The notes below the pieces were generated by a model that saw nothing but the letters and a program-made list of their open reading frames with translations, ran no database searches and was not told where the DNA came from. A stretch of 25,037 nucleotides of DNA from an uncultured Opitutales bacterium (GTDB lineage Bacteria > Verrucomicrobiota > Verrucomicrobiia > Opitutales > Intestinicryptomonadaceae), in NCBI GenBank assembly GCA_900552245.1, contig URYY01000012.1:1-25037 (forward strand), in the 5' to 3' direction. Positions within the stretch are counted from its first letter, which is position 1. Each line of letters starts with the position of its first letter. The translations under genes were made by a program, and so were the position numbers. Below, piece by piece: positions 15,135 through 21,598 of this stretch.

Positions 15135-16131
15135 GTCAAAAAAATACAGAGTCGGAATTGTCGGCGCTACCGGCGCCGTCGGTCAGGAAATACTGGAGCT
15201 TCTTTTTCAAAGAAACTTCCCGCTAAGCGAGCTTACCTTACTCGCTTCCTCGCGCTCGGCAGGCAAAACTGTGGAGCACAAGGGTATGAAGTTTACAATA
15301 AAAGAGGCCAAACCCGAAAGCTTTGAAAATCTCGACATCGCGATTTTTTCGGCCGGCGGCAGCGTGTCCAAGGCACTCGTCCCTGAGGCTGCAAAGCGCG
15401 GTTGCATTGCAATCGACAATTCCTCCGCTTTCAGAATGGACCCAACTGTGCCTTTGGTTGTTCCTGAAGTCAACAAAGATGCTCTCAAGAATCACAAAAA
15501 TATAATCGCAAACCCGAATTGCACGACGGCGATATCGCTTATGGCTCTCTGCCCATTGCATAGAGAGTTCGGGCTAAAGCGCTTCTTTGCCTCCACCTAT
15601 CAGGCTGTTTCAGGAACCGGTGCTGCGGCTCTCAAGGAGCTTGAAAATCAGGTTAAGCAGTACGCCAATGGCGAGGAAATTACCCATAGCGTATATCCCT
15701 ACCAGATTGCTTTCAACACCCTTCCGCACATCGACGTATTCCAAGACAACGGCTATACGAAGGAAGAGATGAAGATGCTAAATGAAAGCCGCAAAATTTT
15801 GGGTCACGACACTCTTCTTTGCTCGACAACTTGCGTGCGCGTTCCCGTAATGAGGGCGCATAGCGTTGCGATAAATGCAGAGTTTGAAAAGCCAGTCGAT
15901 GTCGAGAGAGCTCGCAAGGTGATTTCCGAATTCCCCGGCGCAGAGCTTTGCGACGATGTCGCGAATTTGAAATACCCGATGCCGCTGTACTACCAGCGCA
16001 AGGAAAAGTGCGGGGTTGGCAGAATCCGCAAAGATTTGGCTTTTGAAAACGGCCTTTCCTTCTGGGTTGTCGGCGACCAGCTCTGGAAGGGCGCGGCGCT
16101 AAACGCAATTCAGATTGCGGAGTTGCTTTAA
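15133..16131 (+). CDS. asd: Aspartate-semialdehyde dehydrogenase
   Basis: This 332-residue enzyme reduces aspartyl-4-phosphate to aspartate semialdehyde with NADPH, the branch step to lysine, diaminopimelate, threonine and methionine. The N-terminal nucleotide-binding motif is VGIVGATGAVGQEI. The active-site cysteine is C130 in NPNCTT, followed by the conserved TYQAVSGTGAAAL. Start ATG 15133 gives MSKKYRVGIVGATGAVG, the standard N-terminus; a TTG-initiated extension from 15046 would add 29 unsupported residues inside the divergent gene. No Shine-Dalgarno motif is seen; the leader is A/T-rich. Its promoter must lie within the L,D-transpeptidase coding region. Diaminopimelate supply and the neighbouring peptidoglycan enzyme are functionally related, but this may be coincidence. 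Confidence 0.96.
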   Translation: MSKKYRVGIVGATGAVGQEILELLFQRNFPLSELTLLASSRSAGKTVEHKGMKFTIKEAKPESFENLDIAIFSAGGSVSKALVPEAAKRGCIAIDNSSAFRMDPTVPLVVPEVNKDALKNHKNIIANPNCTTAISLMALCPLHREFGLKRFFASTYQAVSGTGAAALKELENQVKQYANGEEITHSVYPYQIAFNTLPHIDVFQDNGYTKEEMKMLNESRKILGHDTLLCSTTCVRVPVMRAHSVAINAEFEKPVDVERARKVISEFPGAELCDDVANLKYPMPLYYQRKEKCGVGRIRKDLAFENGLSFWVVGDQLWKGAALNAIQIAELL

Positions 16132-16148
16132 AAGCTCGCTTAACTTTG

Positions 16149-16193
16149 CAAAGCCCTTTCGCATATTTTAGTTTGCGGAGGGCTTTTTGTTTT
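16149..16193 (+). terminator. Intrinsic terminator after asd
   Basis: AAAGCCCTTTCGC pairs with GCGGAGGGCTTT through the AAAGCCCT/AGGGCTTT arm, with a small internal bulge, and is followed by TTTTTGTTTT. It lies between the asd stop and the next gene's start. Confidence 0.85.
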
Positions 16194-16209
16194 GCGCAGC
16201 GCGCGTTTT

Positions 16210-17097
16210 ATGAAGCTCGGAAAAGATAGGACAAATTTGGGAATTTTGCTTGGGCTTGTCTCGGCCGTGGCATACGGGACAAATCCGCTCTTTGGCGTGC
16301 CCTTAATACGGGTGGGCTTTCAGGTTGATTCGATGTTGCTATTTAGGTTTCTATTGGGCGGTTTTGTCGTATTTCTAATCGCCTGTTTTAGGAAATCAAA
16401 TTTCAAAGTCGGTGTCCGCCAGTGCGCGGCTCTGGCGACATTGGGCTTTCTATTTGCATTTTCTGCGGAGGCTCTATTCCAGAGCTTTAAGCTTATGAGC
16501 GCGTCTGTGGCTTCAACTTTGCTCTTTCTATACCCGATTTTTACGGCGTCTATAATGTGGGCTTTCTTTGGGGAGAGGCTGAATAAGTTTCTGTTTTTGG
16601 CCTTGGTTTTATCGCTTACGGGAGTAATTTTGCTATTTAAGGACGAGGGAAATGCCGGAGTATCTCTATTGGGAATTGCGATTGTCGTTTTGTCGGCGCT
16701 CACATACTCTCTTTACATAATATGCGTAAAAAAGACCTCTGTTTGCAATATGGACGGCTTGGTCTTGACCTTTTACGCACTTACGTTTGCGGGAATTTTT
16801 ACTCTTTTAAAGTCGCTAGCTTGCGGAACTTTTCAACTGCCTTCAAACGCCTTTGAGCTTTACAATACCCTCGCTTTGGCCTTTGTGCCGACTGCCCTTG
16901 CGATAGCGTCTATCGCCTATTCAATAAAGTACTCCGGAGCTACAATTGCAGCGATTTTGGGCGCATTTGAGCCAATTACGGCGGTATCGATAGGCGTTTT
17001 ATTTTTGGGAGAGCCCTTCACTTTGCAGTTTGCGCTTGCGATAGTTTTAATTCTTGCGTCCGCCTTCTTAATTGTTGCGGGTTCCAAGCGTATTTAA
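16210..17097 (+). CDS. EamA/DMT-family transporter
   Basis: A 295-residue membrane protein with about ten hydrophobic helices in two EamA halves: the first begins NLGILLGLVSAVAYGTNPLF, the second around LLGIAIVVLSALTYSLYIIC. The closing ALAFVPTALAIASIAYSIKY...LGAFEPITAVSIGVLFLGE block is typical of drug/metabolite exporters of the RhaT/YdcZ/YedA superfamily. ATG 16210 is chosen because the TTG at 16192 lies in the T tract of the asd terminator. The substrate (amino acid, sugar or drug) cannot be told from sequence. It stands alone between asd and a convergent lipoprotein gene. Confidence 0.9.
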   Translation: MKLGKDRTNLGILLGLVSAVAYGTNPLFGVPLIRVGFQVDSMLLFRFLLGGFVVFLIACFRKSNFKVGVRQCAALATLGFLFAFSAEALFQSFKLMSASVASTLLFLYPIFTASIMWAFFGERLNKFLFLALVLSLTGVILLFKDEGNAGVSLLGIAIVVLSALTYSLYIICVKKTSVCNMDGLVLTFYALTFAGIFTLLKSLACGTFQLPSNAFELYNTLALAFVPTALAIASIAYSIKYSGATIAAILGAFEPITAVSIGVLFLGEPFTLQFALAIVLILASAFLIVAGSKRI

Positions 17098-17103
17098 GAG
17101 ATT

Positions 17104-17144
17104 TTGTTATTTCTTAGCTTTTCGATATTTTAGATAAATAACAA
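17104..17144. terminator. Inverted repeat, probable bidirectional terminator
   Basis: TTGTTATTT at 17104-17112 and AAATAACAA at 17136-17144 are perfect nine-base complements around a 23-base A/T-rich centre. They sit between the 3' ends of two convergent genes. The stem is AT-rich and lacks a clean T tract on the plus side, so termination is an inference. Confidence 0.5.
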
Positions 17145-17206
17145 TTCTATCGTAAGAATATTCGAATTGTACGAACAAATTTTAGTTTATATTTCATACT
17201 TTAAGC

Positions 17207-17641
17207 TTATTTTACATCTTCTTTTTGCAGGATTATATCGTGGCTATCCTTTAAAGTATAGCATGAACCTGTATATGCATCGACAAAGATTGTCGGCCAA
17301 TATATTATATCGAGAATTAAAGGGAAAAATGAGAATCGCCTTCCGGAATGTATGCGTGCGACTTTATACCCACTCTTTTTTATTATAAGAGTCCGCGTTT
17401 CTCTTGGTACATCGGCTGTCAATGGGCTTATTCCCAAATATATGCCTGATTGATTGTCGGGTGTTGACGCATAAATTTCGGCTCCTGAAGGGTATGTTTT
17501 AAATTCAACTTCCTTAGTGGAACCGCAAAATACAGTTGCGCAGCCTGATAGAAGTGCAAGTGCGCTTAATCCCACAGAGATTTTGTAAACTTTTGAGAAC
17601 TTGGGGATATGGTTGTCAATTTTTCGTCTGGTAGTTTTCAT
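17207..17641 (-). CDS. PEGA-domain lipoprotein
   Basis: A 144-residue protein with a long basic N-terminal stretch, a hydrophobic segment and lipobox LLSGC (cysteine at residue 34). It should therefore be lipid-anchored in the envelope. The mature part carries a PEGA-like motif (YPSGAEIYAS, IYLGISPLTADVP, IIKKSGYKVARI). Its end, ILDIIYWPTIFVDAYTGSCYTL, resembles the 'GG..G...D..TGA.Y.L' tail of small PEGA lipoproteins. ATG 17641 is used; a TTG at 17659 would add six residues. It overlaps the end of the upstream lipoprotein gene by 26 bases, so the two are expressed together. The function is unknown; PEGA domains are mostly surface or periplasmic binding modules. Confidence 0.75.
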   Translation of the reverse strand: MKTTRRKIDNHIPKFSKVYKISVGLSALALLSGCATVFCGSTKEVEFKTYPSGAEIYASTPDNQSGIYLGISPLTADVPRETRTLIIKKSGYKVARIHSGRRFSFFPLILDIIYWPTIFVDAYTGSCYTLKDSHDIILQKEDVK

Positions 17642-18200
17642 TGTGCTGTCTTTTTTCAATTTGTGCTTTGTTTTGCTCTTGATAAATTTCGCCGGCGTCT
17701 TTTTTAAGTTCGCTCAAAGTGCGCTCTGAAAATTTGTATTCAAGCTTTTGGGCGCATTCATTTGCACCCTTTACACCGCACATGTGGGCCAAGAGGTAAC
17801 ATTCGTACGCAACTTCGCTGCGACCGCTTTTTTCTGCGTATATTGCAGTTTTTAGATAGCCGTCCGGATATCCCTTACAGCCCGATATAAACCAGTAAAT
17901 TGCAGCTATGTCCTTTAATCTTTTACTTTCGGCAAGCTTTGCAAGTTCCACGGATTCCGACATGCTTAGCTCGTCTATACTTTTTTTGAAGAAGACATTA
18001 TTGCTGTTTGCGCTTTTTATCGCTTCGCTTTCCTCGCGAGTTTTTGCTTGCACGCTGGCCAGGTAAATTGCGCGTGCTATCCAGTTGTTTGGCGAGGCTG
18101 CGGAGGCTGCTAGTATTGGGTTATCCGCTAGGCTTGAGCAGGCCGAAAGAATTAGGGAATTTGCAATAAGTAAAATTGTCGCTAGATTCCTTTTTTTCAT
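17616..18200 (-). CDS. Small lipoprotein with Sel1-like helical repeats
   Basis: A 194-residue protein starting at ATG 18200 (MKKRNLATILLIANSLILSAC), a clear lipoprotein signal with lipobox LSAC and cysteine at residue 21. Longer readings from 18284 place an unlikely hydrophobic extension before this signal and are rejected. The mature part is helical, with two or three units resembling Sel1/TPR repeats (IAAIYWFISGCKGYPDGYLKTAIYAEKSGRSEVAYECYLLA is the clearest stretch, residues about 105-145). Its tail is charged and glutamine-rich. It is probably an envelope protein-binding adaptor. It forms a two-gene unit with the overlapping PEGA lipoprotein gene. No close relative is recognised, so the family call is moderate. 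Confidence 0.7.
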   Translation of the reverse strand: MKKRNLATILLIANSLILSACSSLADNPILAASAASPNNWIARAIYLASVQAKTREESEAIKSANSNNVFFKKSIDELSMSESVELAKLAESKRLKDIAAIYWFISGCKGYPDGYLKTAIYAEKSGRSEVAYECYLLAHMCGVKGANECAQKLEYKFSERTLSELKKDAGEIYQEQNKAQIEKRQHNENYQTKN

Positions 18201-18340
18201 TATTACTTTGTAATACGATGCAATGCTAAGAAATGCAAGCAAATTCTTTTTATTTAGTAGTATGGTAATGTATAAGCATAACATAACAAAAGGCTTGCTT
18301 GTAAGGTTACGATTGCGAAAGGTTAAGTGATGAGCTTGCG

Positions 18341-18406
18341 GTTAAGCGTTGAGAGCTTCTAGGTACACACACATAGGTGCCTGTATGGTTAGAAGTTGTT
18401 CTTAAC
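18341..18406 (+). ncRNA. Candidate structured RNA element (three stacked stems)
   Basis: Three nested stems can form. GTTAAG (18341-18346) pairs with CTTAAC (18401-18406), AGCTTCTA (18354-18361) with TAGAAGTT (18390-18397), and GGTAC (18362-18366) with GTGCC (18377-18381). That makes 19 base pairs, two of them G-U when read as plus-strand RNA. On the minus strand those two would be A-C mismatches, which favours a plus-strand transcript. It lies in the 298-base spacer ahead of the ribbon-helix-helix gene and could be a leader element or a small RNA. It matches no riboswitch or RNA family I know. Confidence 0.4.
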
Positions 18407-18418
18407 TAGATAGGGCGG

Positions 18419-18442
18419 CTTGTTAACATGTTAGCAAGTTTT
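18419..18442 (+). terminator. Palindromic hairpin followed by TTTT, possible attenuator
   Basis: CTTGTTAA (18419-18426) pairs with TTAGCAAG (18431-18438) around CATG, with one G-U pair in the plus sense, and is followed by TTTTCT. It could end a short RNA that contains the preceding stems, act as an attenuator for the downstream regulator gene, or be a DNA operator palindrome. The U tract is short, so termination strength is uncertain. Confidence 0.4.
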
Positions 18443-18582
18443 CTAAACAGGTTAGTACTTTTGCTTCTATAAGTGGTCTTTAGAAATTAGTTCTTTCGGG
18501 TGTAAAGCGCGTTATAAGAGGCAAATTTTTAGTTTTCGCTCGAATTGAGCCTAACAAACAGAACCTAAAACAAATTAAAAAA

Positions 18583-18813
18583 ATGAAGGCAAAACTTAAC
18601 TCAAACCTGATTATGAGAGTGGACGACGAGTTGAAGAGTCGGCTAAATAAGATACAGGACGAGACTGGCTGCTCTGTTTCAGAAATTGTTAGGCAGTGCC
18701 TTTCTTCATTTGTCAATTACTATGACAAAAATAAGTGCGTGGTTTTGCCTCTAGAGGTCGTCCCGCAGAAAGAGTTAAAGAAGCTTCGCGATACGGTAGA
18801 AAAGGCGCGGTAG
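18583..18813 (+). CDS. Ribbon-helix-helix (CopG/Arc-type) small DNA-binding protein
   Basis: A 76-residue protein whose first half fits a ribbon-helix-helix fold. A beta strand (NLIMRVDDELKSRL) is followed by two helices separated by the turn TGCSVSEIVRQCL, where 'G-S-V-S-E-I-V-R' is the typical second-helix start. The C-terminal 30 residues are charged. Such proteins are dimeric repressors, often of their own gene, or antitoxins. No toxin gene is adjacent. It starts at ATG 18583 after AAATTAAAAAA with no Shine-Dalgarno motif. The upstream spacer contains a palindrome and several GGTTA words that might be its operators. Confidence 0.78.
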   Translation: MKAKLNSNLIMRVDDELKSRLNKIQDETGCSVSEIVRQCLSSFVNYYDKNKCVVLPLEVVPQKELKKLRDTVEKAR

Positions 18814-18815
18814 TC

Positions 18816-19040
18816 CTATATATGCGGCAGGCTTTTTGCTTGTGAGAGCTTTTGCCAAGTTTTTTCCGCTCTCTTTTTTCCCATGTAAGATGTCGGACTT
18901 TTTTTAAAGATTTGCCCACTCTTGAGGTAAATTTTGTAATACATTGCAGTGTAGTAGGTTTTATCGCCGGGGGCCTTGTGTCGCCTTATGCTTGCCGCCT
19001 TCTTTATAAGCCTTTTTGTATAATTTAATTTTATGCGCAA
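18816..19040 (-). CDS. Doubtful small basic protein
   Basis: A 74-codon frame convergent with the ribbon-helix-helix gene, with its end three bases from that gene's stop. The product is strongly basic (IKLNYTKRLIKKAASIRRHK, then YYTAMYYKIYLKSGQIFKK and YMGKKRAEKTWQKL) and reads more like a real protein than the other short frames here. However, the start would be TTG at 19040, no ribosome binding site is visible, and I recognise no family. A shorter version could begin at the internal methionine in TAMYYKIYL. It occupies part of an otherwise empty stretch from 18814 to 19160. Confidence 0.3.
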   Translation of the reverse strand: MRIKLNYTKRLIKKAASIRRHKAPGDKTYYTAMYYKIYLKSGQIFKKSPTSYMGKKRAEKTWQKLSQAKSLPHI

Positions 19041-19101
19041 TAGTTGGTAAATTTTTTAAATTTAAGGCAAATTCGGCGATTTTTTAGCCTAAAAATTTTT
19101 G

Positions 19102-19129
19102 TTGTAAAGGCGCGGCAATGTTGTAGTAT
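19102..19129 (+). promoter_or_regulatory. Candidate promoter of fba
   Basis: TTGTAA (19102-19107) and TAGTAT (19124-19129) are separated by 16 bases and lie about 32 bases before the fba start. They resemble -35 and -10 boxes. The leader that follows is A/T-rich and lacks a Shine-Dalgarno motif. Confidence 0.4.
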
Positions 19130-19160
19130 GCAAGTCTTTAAATCCAAAAATTATATAGTT

Positions 19161-20153
19161 ATGGTATCTTACAAAGAACTCGGTTTGGTTAATACGCGCG
19201 AGCTTTTCAAGAAGGCTATCGACGGCAAATATGCTATCCCCGCGTTTAACTTCAATAATATGGAACAAATGCAGGCCATCATTCAGGCCAGCGTTGAAAC
19301 TAAGTCTCCGGTAATTTTGCAGGTTTCAAGCGGCGCGCGCAAGTATGCCAACCAGACGCTCCTCCGCTACATGGCTCAGGGCGCTTGCGAGTACGCTAAG
19401 GAACTCGGCTGCGCTATTCCCGTTGTTTTGCACCTCGACCATGGCGACAGCTTCGAACTCTGCAAGTCTTGCATAGAGTACGGCTTCTCCTCCGTTATGA
19501 TTGACGGTTCCGCTTTGCCCTATGAGCAGAATGTGGAACTCGCAGCCAAGGTTGTCGACTACGCACACAAGTACGACGTTACAGTTGAAGGCGAGCTCGG
19601 CGTATTGGCGGGTATTGAAGACGAAGTTTCCCACGAAACACACTCCTACACACGCCCTGAGGAAGTTGAAGACTTTGTTAAGAAGACAGGTGTTGACTCT
19701 TTGGCAATTTCTATCGGCACTTCTCACGGCGCTTACAAGTTTAAGCCCGAACAGTGCACGCGCAACGCAGAGGGCAGACTCGTTCCCCCGCCGCTTCGCT
19801 TTGACATTCTAAAGGAAGTTGAAAAGCGCATTCCGGGCTTCCCGATTGTATTGCACGGCTCTTCTTCCGTCCCGCAGCAGTATGTCGACATCATCAATAA
19901 GTACGGCGGCAAGCTCGAAGCTGCAGTTGGCATTCCTGAAGAGCAGCTCCGCGAAGCTGCAAAGTCGGCAGTTTGCAAGATTAATATCGACTCCGACGGT
20001 CGCTTGGCTATGACGGCTGCCGTTCGCGAAGTATTGGCCACAAAGCCCGCGGAATTTGACCCGCGCAAGTACCTCGGCCCCGCTCGCGACGAGTTGAAGA
20101 AGCTTTACATGCACAAGATTATAAACGTTCTGGGCTCCGCAAACAGGGCTTAG
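19161..20153 (+). CDS. fba: Class II fructose-bisphosphate aldolase
   Basis: The 330-residue zinc-dependent aldolase cleaves fructose 1,6-bisphosphate to glyceraldehyde 3-phosphate and dihydroxyacetone phosphate in glycolysis and runs the reverse in gluconeogenesis. HLDHGD supplies catalytic D93 and zinc ligand H94, followed by the acidic VEGELG segment (E143, E145), H189 in GTSHGAYKF and H232 in LHGSSSVP. The N-terminus MVSYKELGLVNTRELF from ATG 19161 is the family's usual beginning; an in-frame extension from 19044 would cover the promoter region and is rejected. Codon use is GC-richer and more regular than in neighbouring genes, as expected for a highly expressed gene. It stands as a single gene with its own terminator. 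Confidence 0.96.
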   Translation: MVSYKELGLVNTRELFKKAIDGKYAIPAFNFNNMEQMQAIIQASVETKSPVILQVSSGARKYANQTLLRYMAQGACEYAKELGCAIPVVLHLDHGDSFELCKSCIEYGFSSVMIDGSALPYEQNVELAAKVVDYAHKYDVTVEGELGVLAGIEDEVSHETHSYTRPEEVEDFVKKTGVDSLAISIGTSHGAYKFKPEQCTRNAEGRLVPPPLRFDILKEVEKRIPGFPIVLHGSSSVPQQYVDIINKYGGKLEAAVGIPEEQLREAAKSAVCKINIDSDGRLAMTAAVREVLATKPAEFDPRKYLGPARDELKKLYMHKIINVLGSANRA

Positions 20154-20193
20154 TTTCGCGTTTAATTCTTGAGCTTTTAAGCGAAAAATTTTT

Positions 20194-20223
20194 AGGCAAG
20201 GCCTCGTGCCTTGCCTTTTTTTT
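20194..20223 (+). terminator. Intrinsic terminator of fba
   Basis: AGGCAAGGC (20194-20202) and GCCTTGCCT (20208-20216) form a perfect nine-base stem with a five-base loop. A run of T follows from 20217. Confidence 0.96.
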
Positions 20224-20465
20224 ACTCTTTTTAGCTTTTAATTAAAATTGTCCAAACAAAAAACGGCGAGTTTTGTTTTAACTTTCGCAAGCGGCTTTCA
20301 TTTCAAGTTTGCAGGCTAAACCTCAAAGTTTTTGAGATTTTTTTAGCTTGTATTTATTTAGCGTATTTGAGCAAAAGCCCTTGCAAAGTCGCTTGATAAG
20401 CTATTGCAAATACTCTGAAATATGCACTTTGCAAATCTTTTACGTTAAGCGGCGGGAGAGTGCGC
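20224..20465. other. Convergent intergenic spacer with TTGCAAA words
   Basis: This spacer lies between fba and the 3' end of tlyA. The word TTGCAAA occurs three times, at 20381, 20404 and 20429, spaced 23 and 25 bases. No open frame, RNA gene or mobile element is recognisable. A small hairpin inside it is listed separately. Confidence 0.5.
20322..20346 (+). terminator. Second hairpin with T tract downstream of fba
   Basis: CTCAAA (20322-20327) and TTTGAG (20331-20336) pair around GTT and are followed by ATTTTTTTT-like sequence. It is short and AT-rich and could act as a back-up terminator behind the strong fba terminator. Confidence 0.45.
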
Positions 20466-21245
20466 TCAAAGATTCATTGCGCGGCGGGCTTTAGGCCTAT
20501 TTTTTCTCAGAGCTAGCAAAAATTCCCTGTTGCCGTCTCCGCCCTTTATAGGAGATGGAATATCGCAGATATATTCGAGCTCACTCAGATTTTCGGCGGC
20601 AAATTTTTTAATTTTTTCTAGGGCAGCAAGCTGCAGATTTTCGTCTCGAATAATTCCCTTAGTGCGCCTCAAAAGTTCGGGAGGGGTCTCGAATTGCGGC
20701 TTTACAAGCAGTATGAAGTAGCCGCCCGGCTTTACGAATTTAACTAGGGGGGCTATCACCTTTTCAAGCGAGATAAATGATAGGTCGGCGCAGAGCAAAT
20801 CGAAGCTTTTGCCCTCCAAAATTTCACTATTTAGCGAGCGCGCGTCGGTCTTTTCAAGGTTGCGCACGCGCGGGTCTATGCGGAGCTTCTCGTGGAGCTG
20901 TCCGCTGCCGACATCTACGCAACAGGCAAATTTTGCGCCGCGCGACAAGAGGCAATCGGTAAATCCGCCCGTGGAAGCTCCTATGTCGATTATCTCAAAA
21001 CCGCTTACGTTCAAGTCAAGCTCGTCTAAAATTTTTTCTATTTTAAGCCCCGCGCGCGATACGAATTTAAGCGCCTTGGAGTCTGCCAAGATTTCAATTT
21101 TAGCGTCTTCCGAGAGTTTGCGCGAGGGTTTGTCAACGGTTTTTGAGTCGGCTAGCACCTTGCCCTCCTCAATTAGCGCGCGAGCCTTTGAGCGGCTCTC
21201 GACAAGCCCCAAGTCGGCTAGCAGTTCGTCGGCTCTCTTAGGCAT
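20466..21245 (-). CDS. tlyA: TlyA-family rRNA 2'-O-methyltransferase
   Basis: The 259-residue protein joins an N-terminal S4 RNA-binding domain (residues about 1-60, RADELLADLGLVESRSKARALIEEGKV) to an FtsJ/RrmJ-type methyltransferase. SAM motif I is DIGASTGGFTDCLL (residues 87-100), and further motifs are CADLSFISLEKV and LVKPQFE. The C-terminal SPIKGGDGNREFL is typical of TlyA. Known members methylate cytidines in 16S and 23S rRNA; some were first called hemolysins. Its ATG at 21245 overlaps the preceding gene by one base (TAATG), so it is the last gene of the minus-strand pyrF-isp operon or of a sub-operon with the small membrane protein. Confidence 0.93.
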   Translation of the reverse strand: MPKRADELLADLGLVESRSKARALIEEGKVLADSKTVDKPSRKLSEDAKIEILADSKALKFVSRAGLKIEKILDELDLNVSGFEIIDIGASTGGFTDCLLSRGAKFACCVDVGSGQLHEKLRIDPRVRNLEKTDARSLNSEILEGKSFDLLCADLSFISLEKVIAPLVKFVKPGGYFILLVKPQFETPPELLRRTKGIIRDENLQLAALEKIKKFAAENLSELEYICDIPSPIKGGDGNREFLLALRKNRPKARRAMNL

Positions 21246-21547
21246 TACTTGTTTGAGGCTGGTTTGTAGATTACGGGGTAAAATACCTCTTTGGGCGACT
21301 TTACCTCAGGGTTTTCGGCGCGCTTTTCCACATAGTTTGCGTACTCGCTTACGAGCGTATAAATTAAGTACGCCCCTCCTATCGCAAGCGATAAAAGTAT
21401 GACAAAGCCAAAAAGAGTCCTGAGTCTTGCAAGCCGCTTTTCTGCCGCGCTAAATTCGCGCTTTCTCATTATGCTTATGCTCATAGACGGCCTCGAAAGC
21501 GAGAGCTTTCTCACTTTCTTTGCTATTTTATTTTGGTCCACTATCAT
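21245..21547 (-). CDS. Small single-pass membrane protein, unknown
   Basis: A 100-residue protein with a basic N-terminal half (about 40 residues, many Lys and Arg), one hydrophobic helix (LFGFVILLSLAIGGAYLIYTLV, residues about 45-66) and a polar tail of 34 residues. Such a charge pattern predicts the N-terminus in the cytoplasm. No family is recognised. ATG 21547 is used; internal methionines at residues 22 and 27 are possible alternatives. It lies 51 bases after ispF and is coupled to tlyA by a one-base overlap, so it is probably a real gene of this operon. Confidence 0.7.
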   Translation of the reverse strand: MIVDQNKIAKKVRKLSLSRPSMSISIMRKREFSAAEKRLARLRTLFGFVILLSLAIGGAYLIYTLVSEYANYVEKRAENPEVKSPKEVFYPVIYKPASNK

Positions 21548-21598
21548 CTTTTTTTACGCGCTCGATTTTTAGAAATTTTAAAGCCTTTAAAAAAGTGC

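Noticed and set aside
18201..18284. Upstream extension of the Sel1-like lipoprotein
   Set aside because: It would place a second hydrophobic stretch before a complete lipoprotein signal that already starts at ATG 18200.
18285..18582. tRNA, tmRNA or known riboswitch in the spacer
   Set aside because: No TTCGA-type T loop, no cloverleaf, no CCA-like acceptor end and no tmRNA-like tag frame could be found; only the unnamed stems listed above.
18583..19040. Toxin-antitoxin pair formed by the ribbon-helix-helix gene and its neighbour
   Set aside because: The neighbour is convergent, doubtful as a gene and shows no toxin fold motif.
19044..19160. N-terminal extension of fba from 19044
   Set aside because: Family members begin at MVSYKEL-like sequence (ATG 19161), and the extension covers a plausible promoter.
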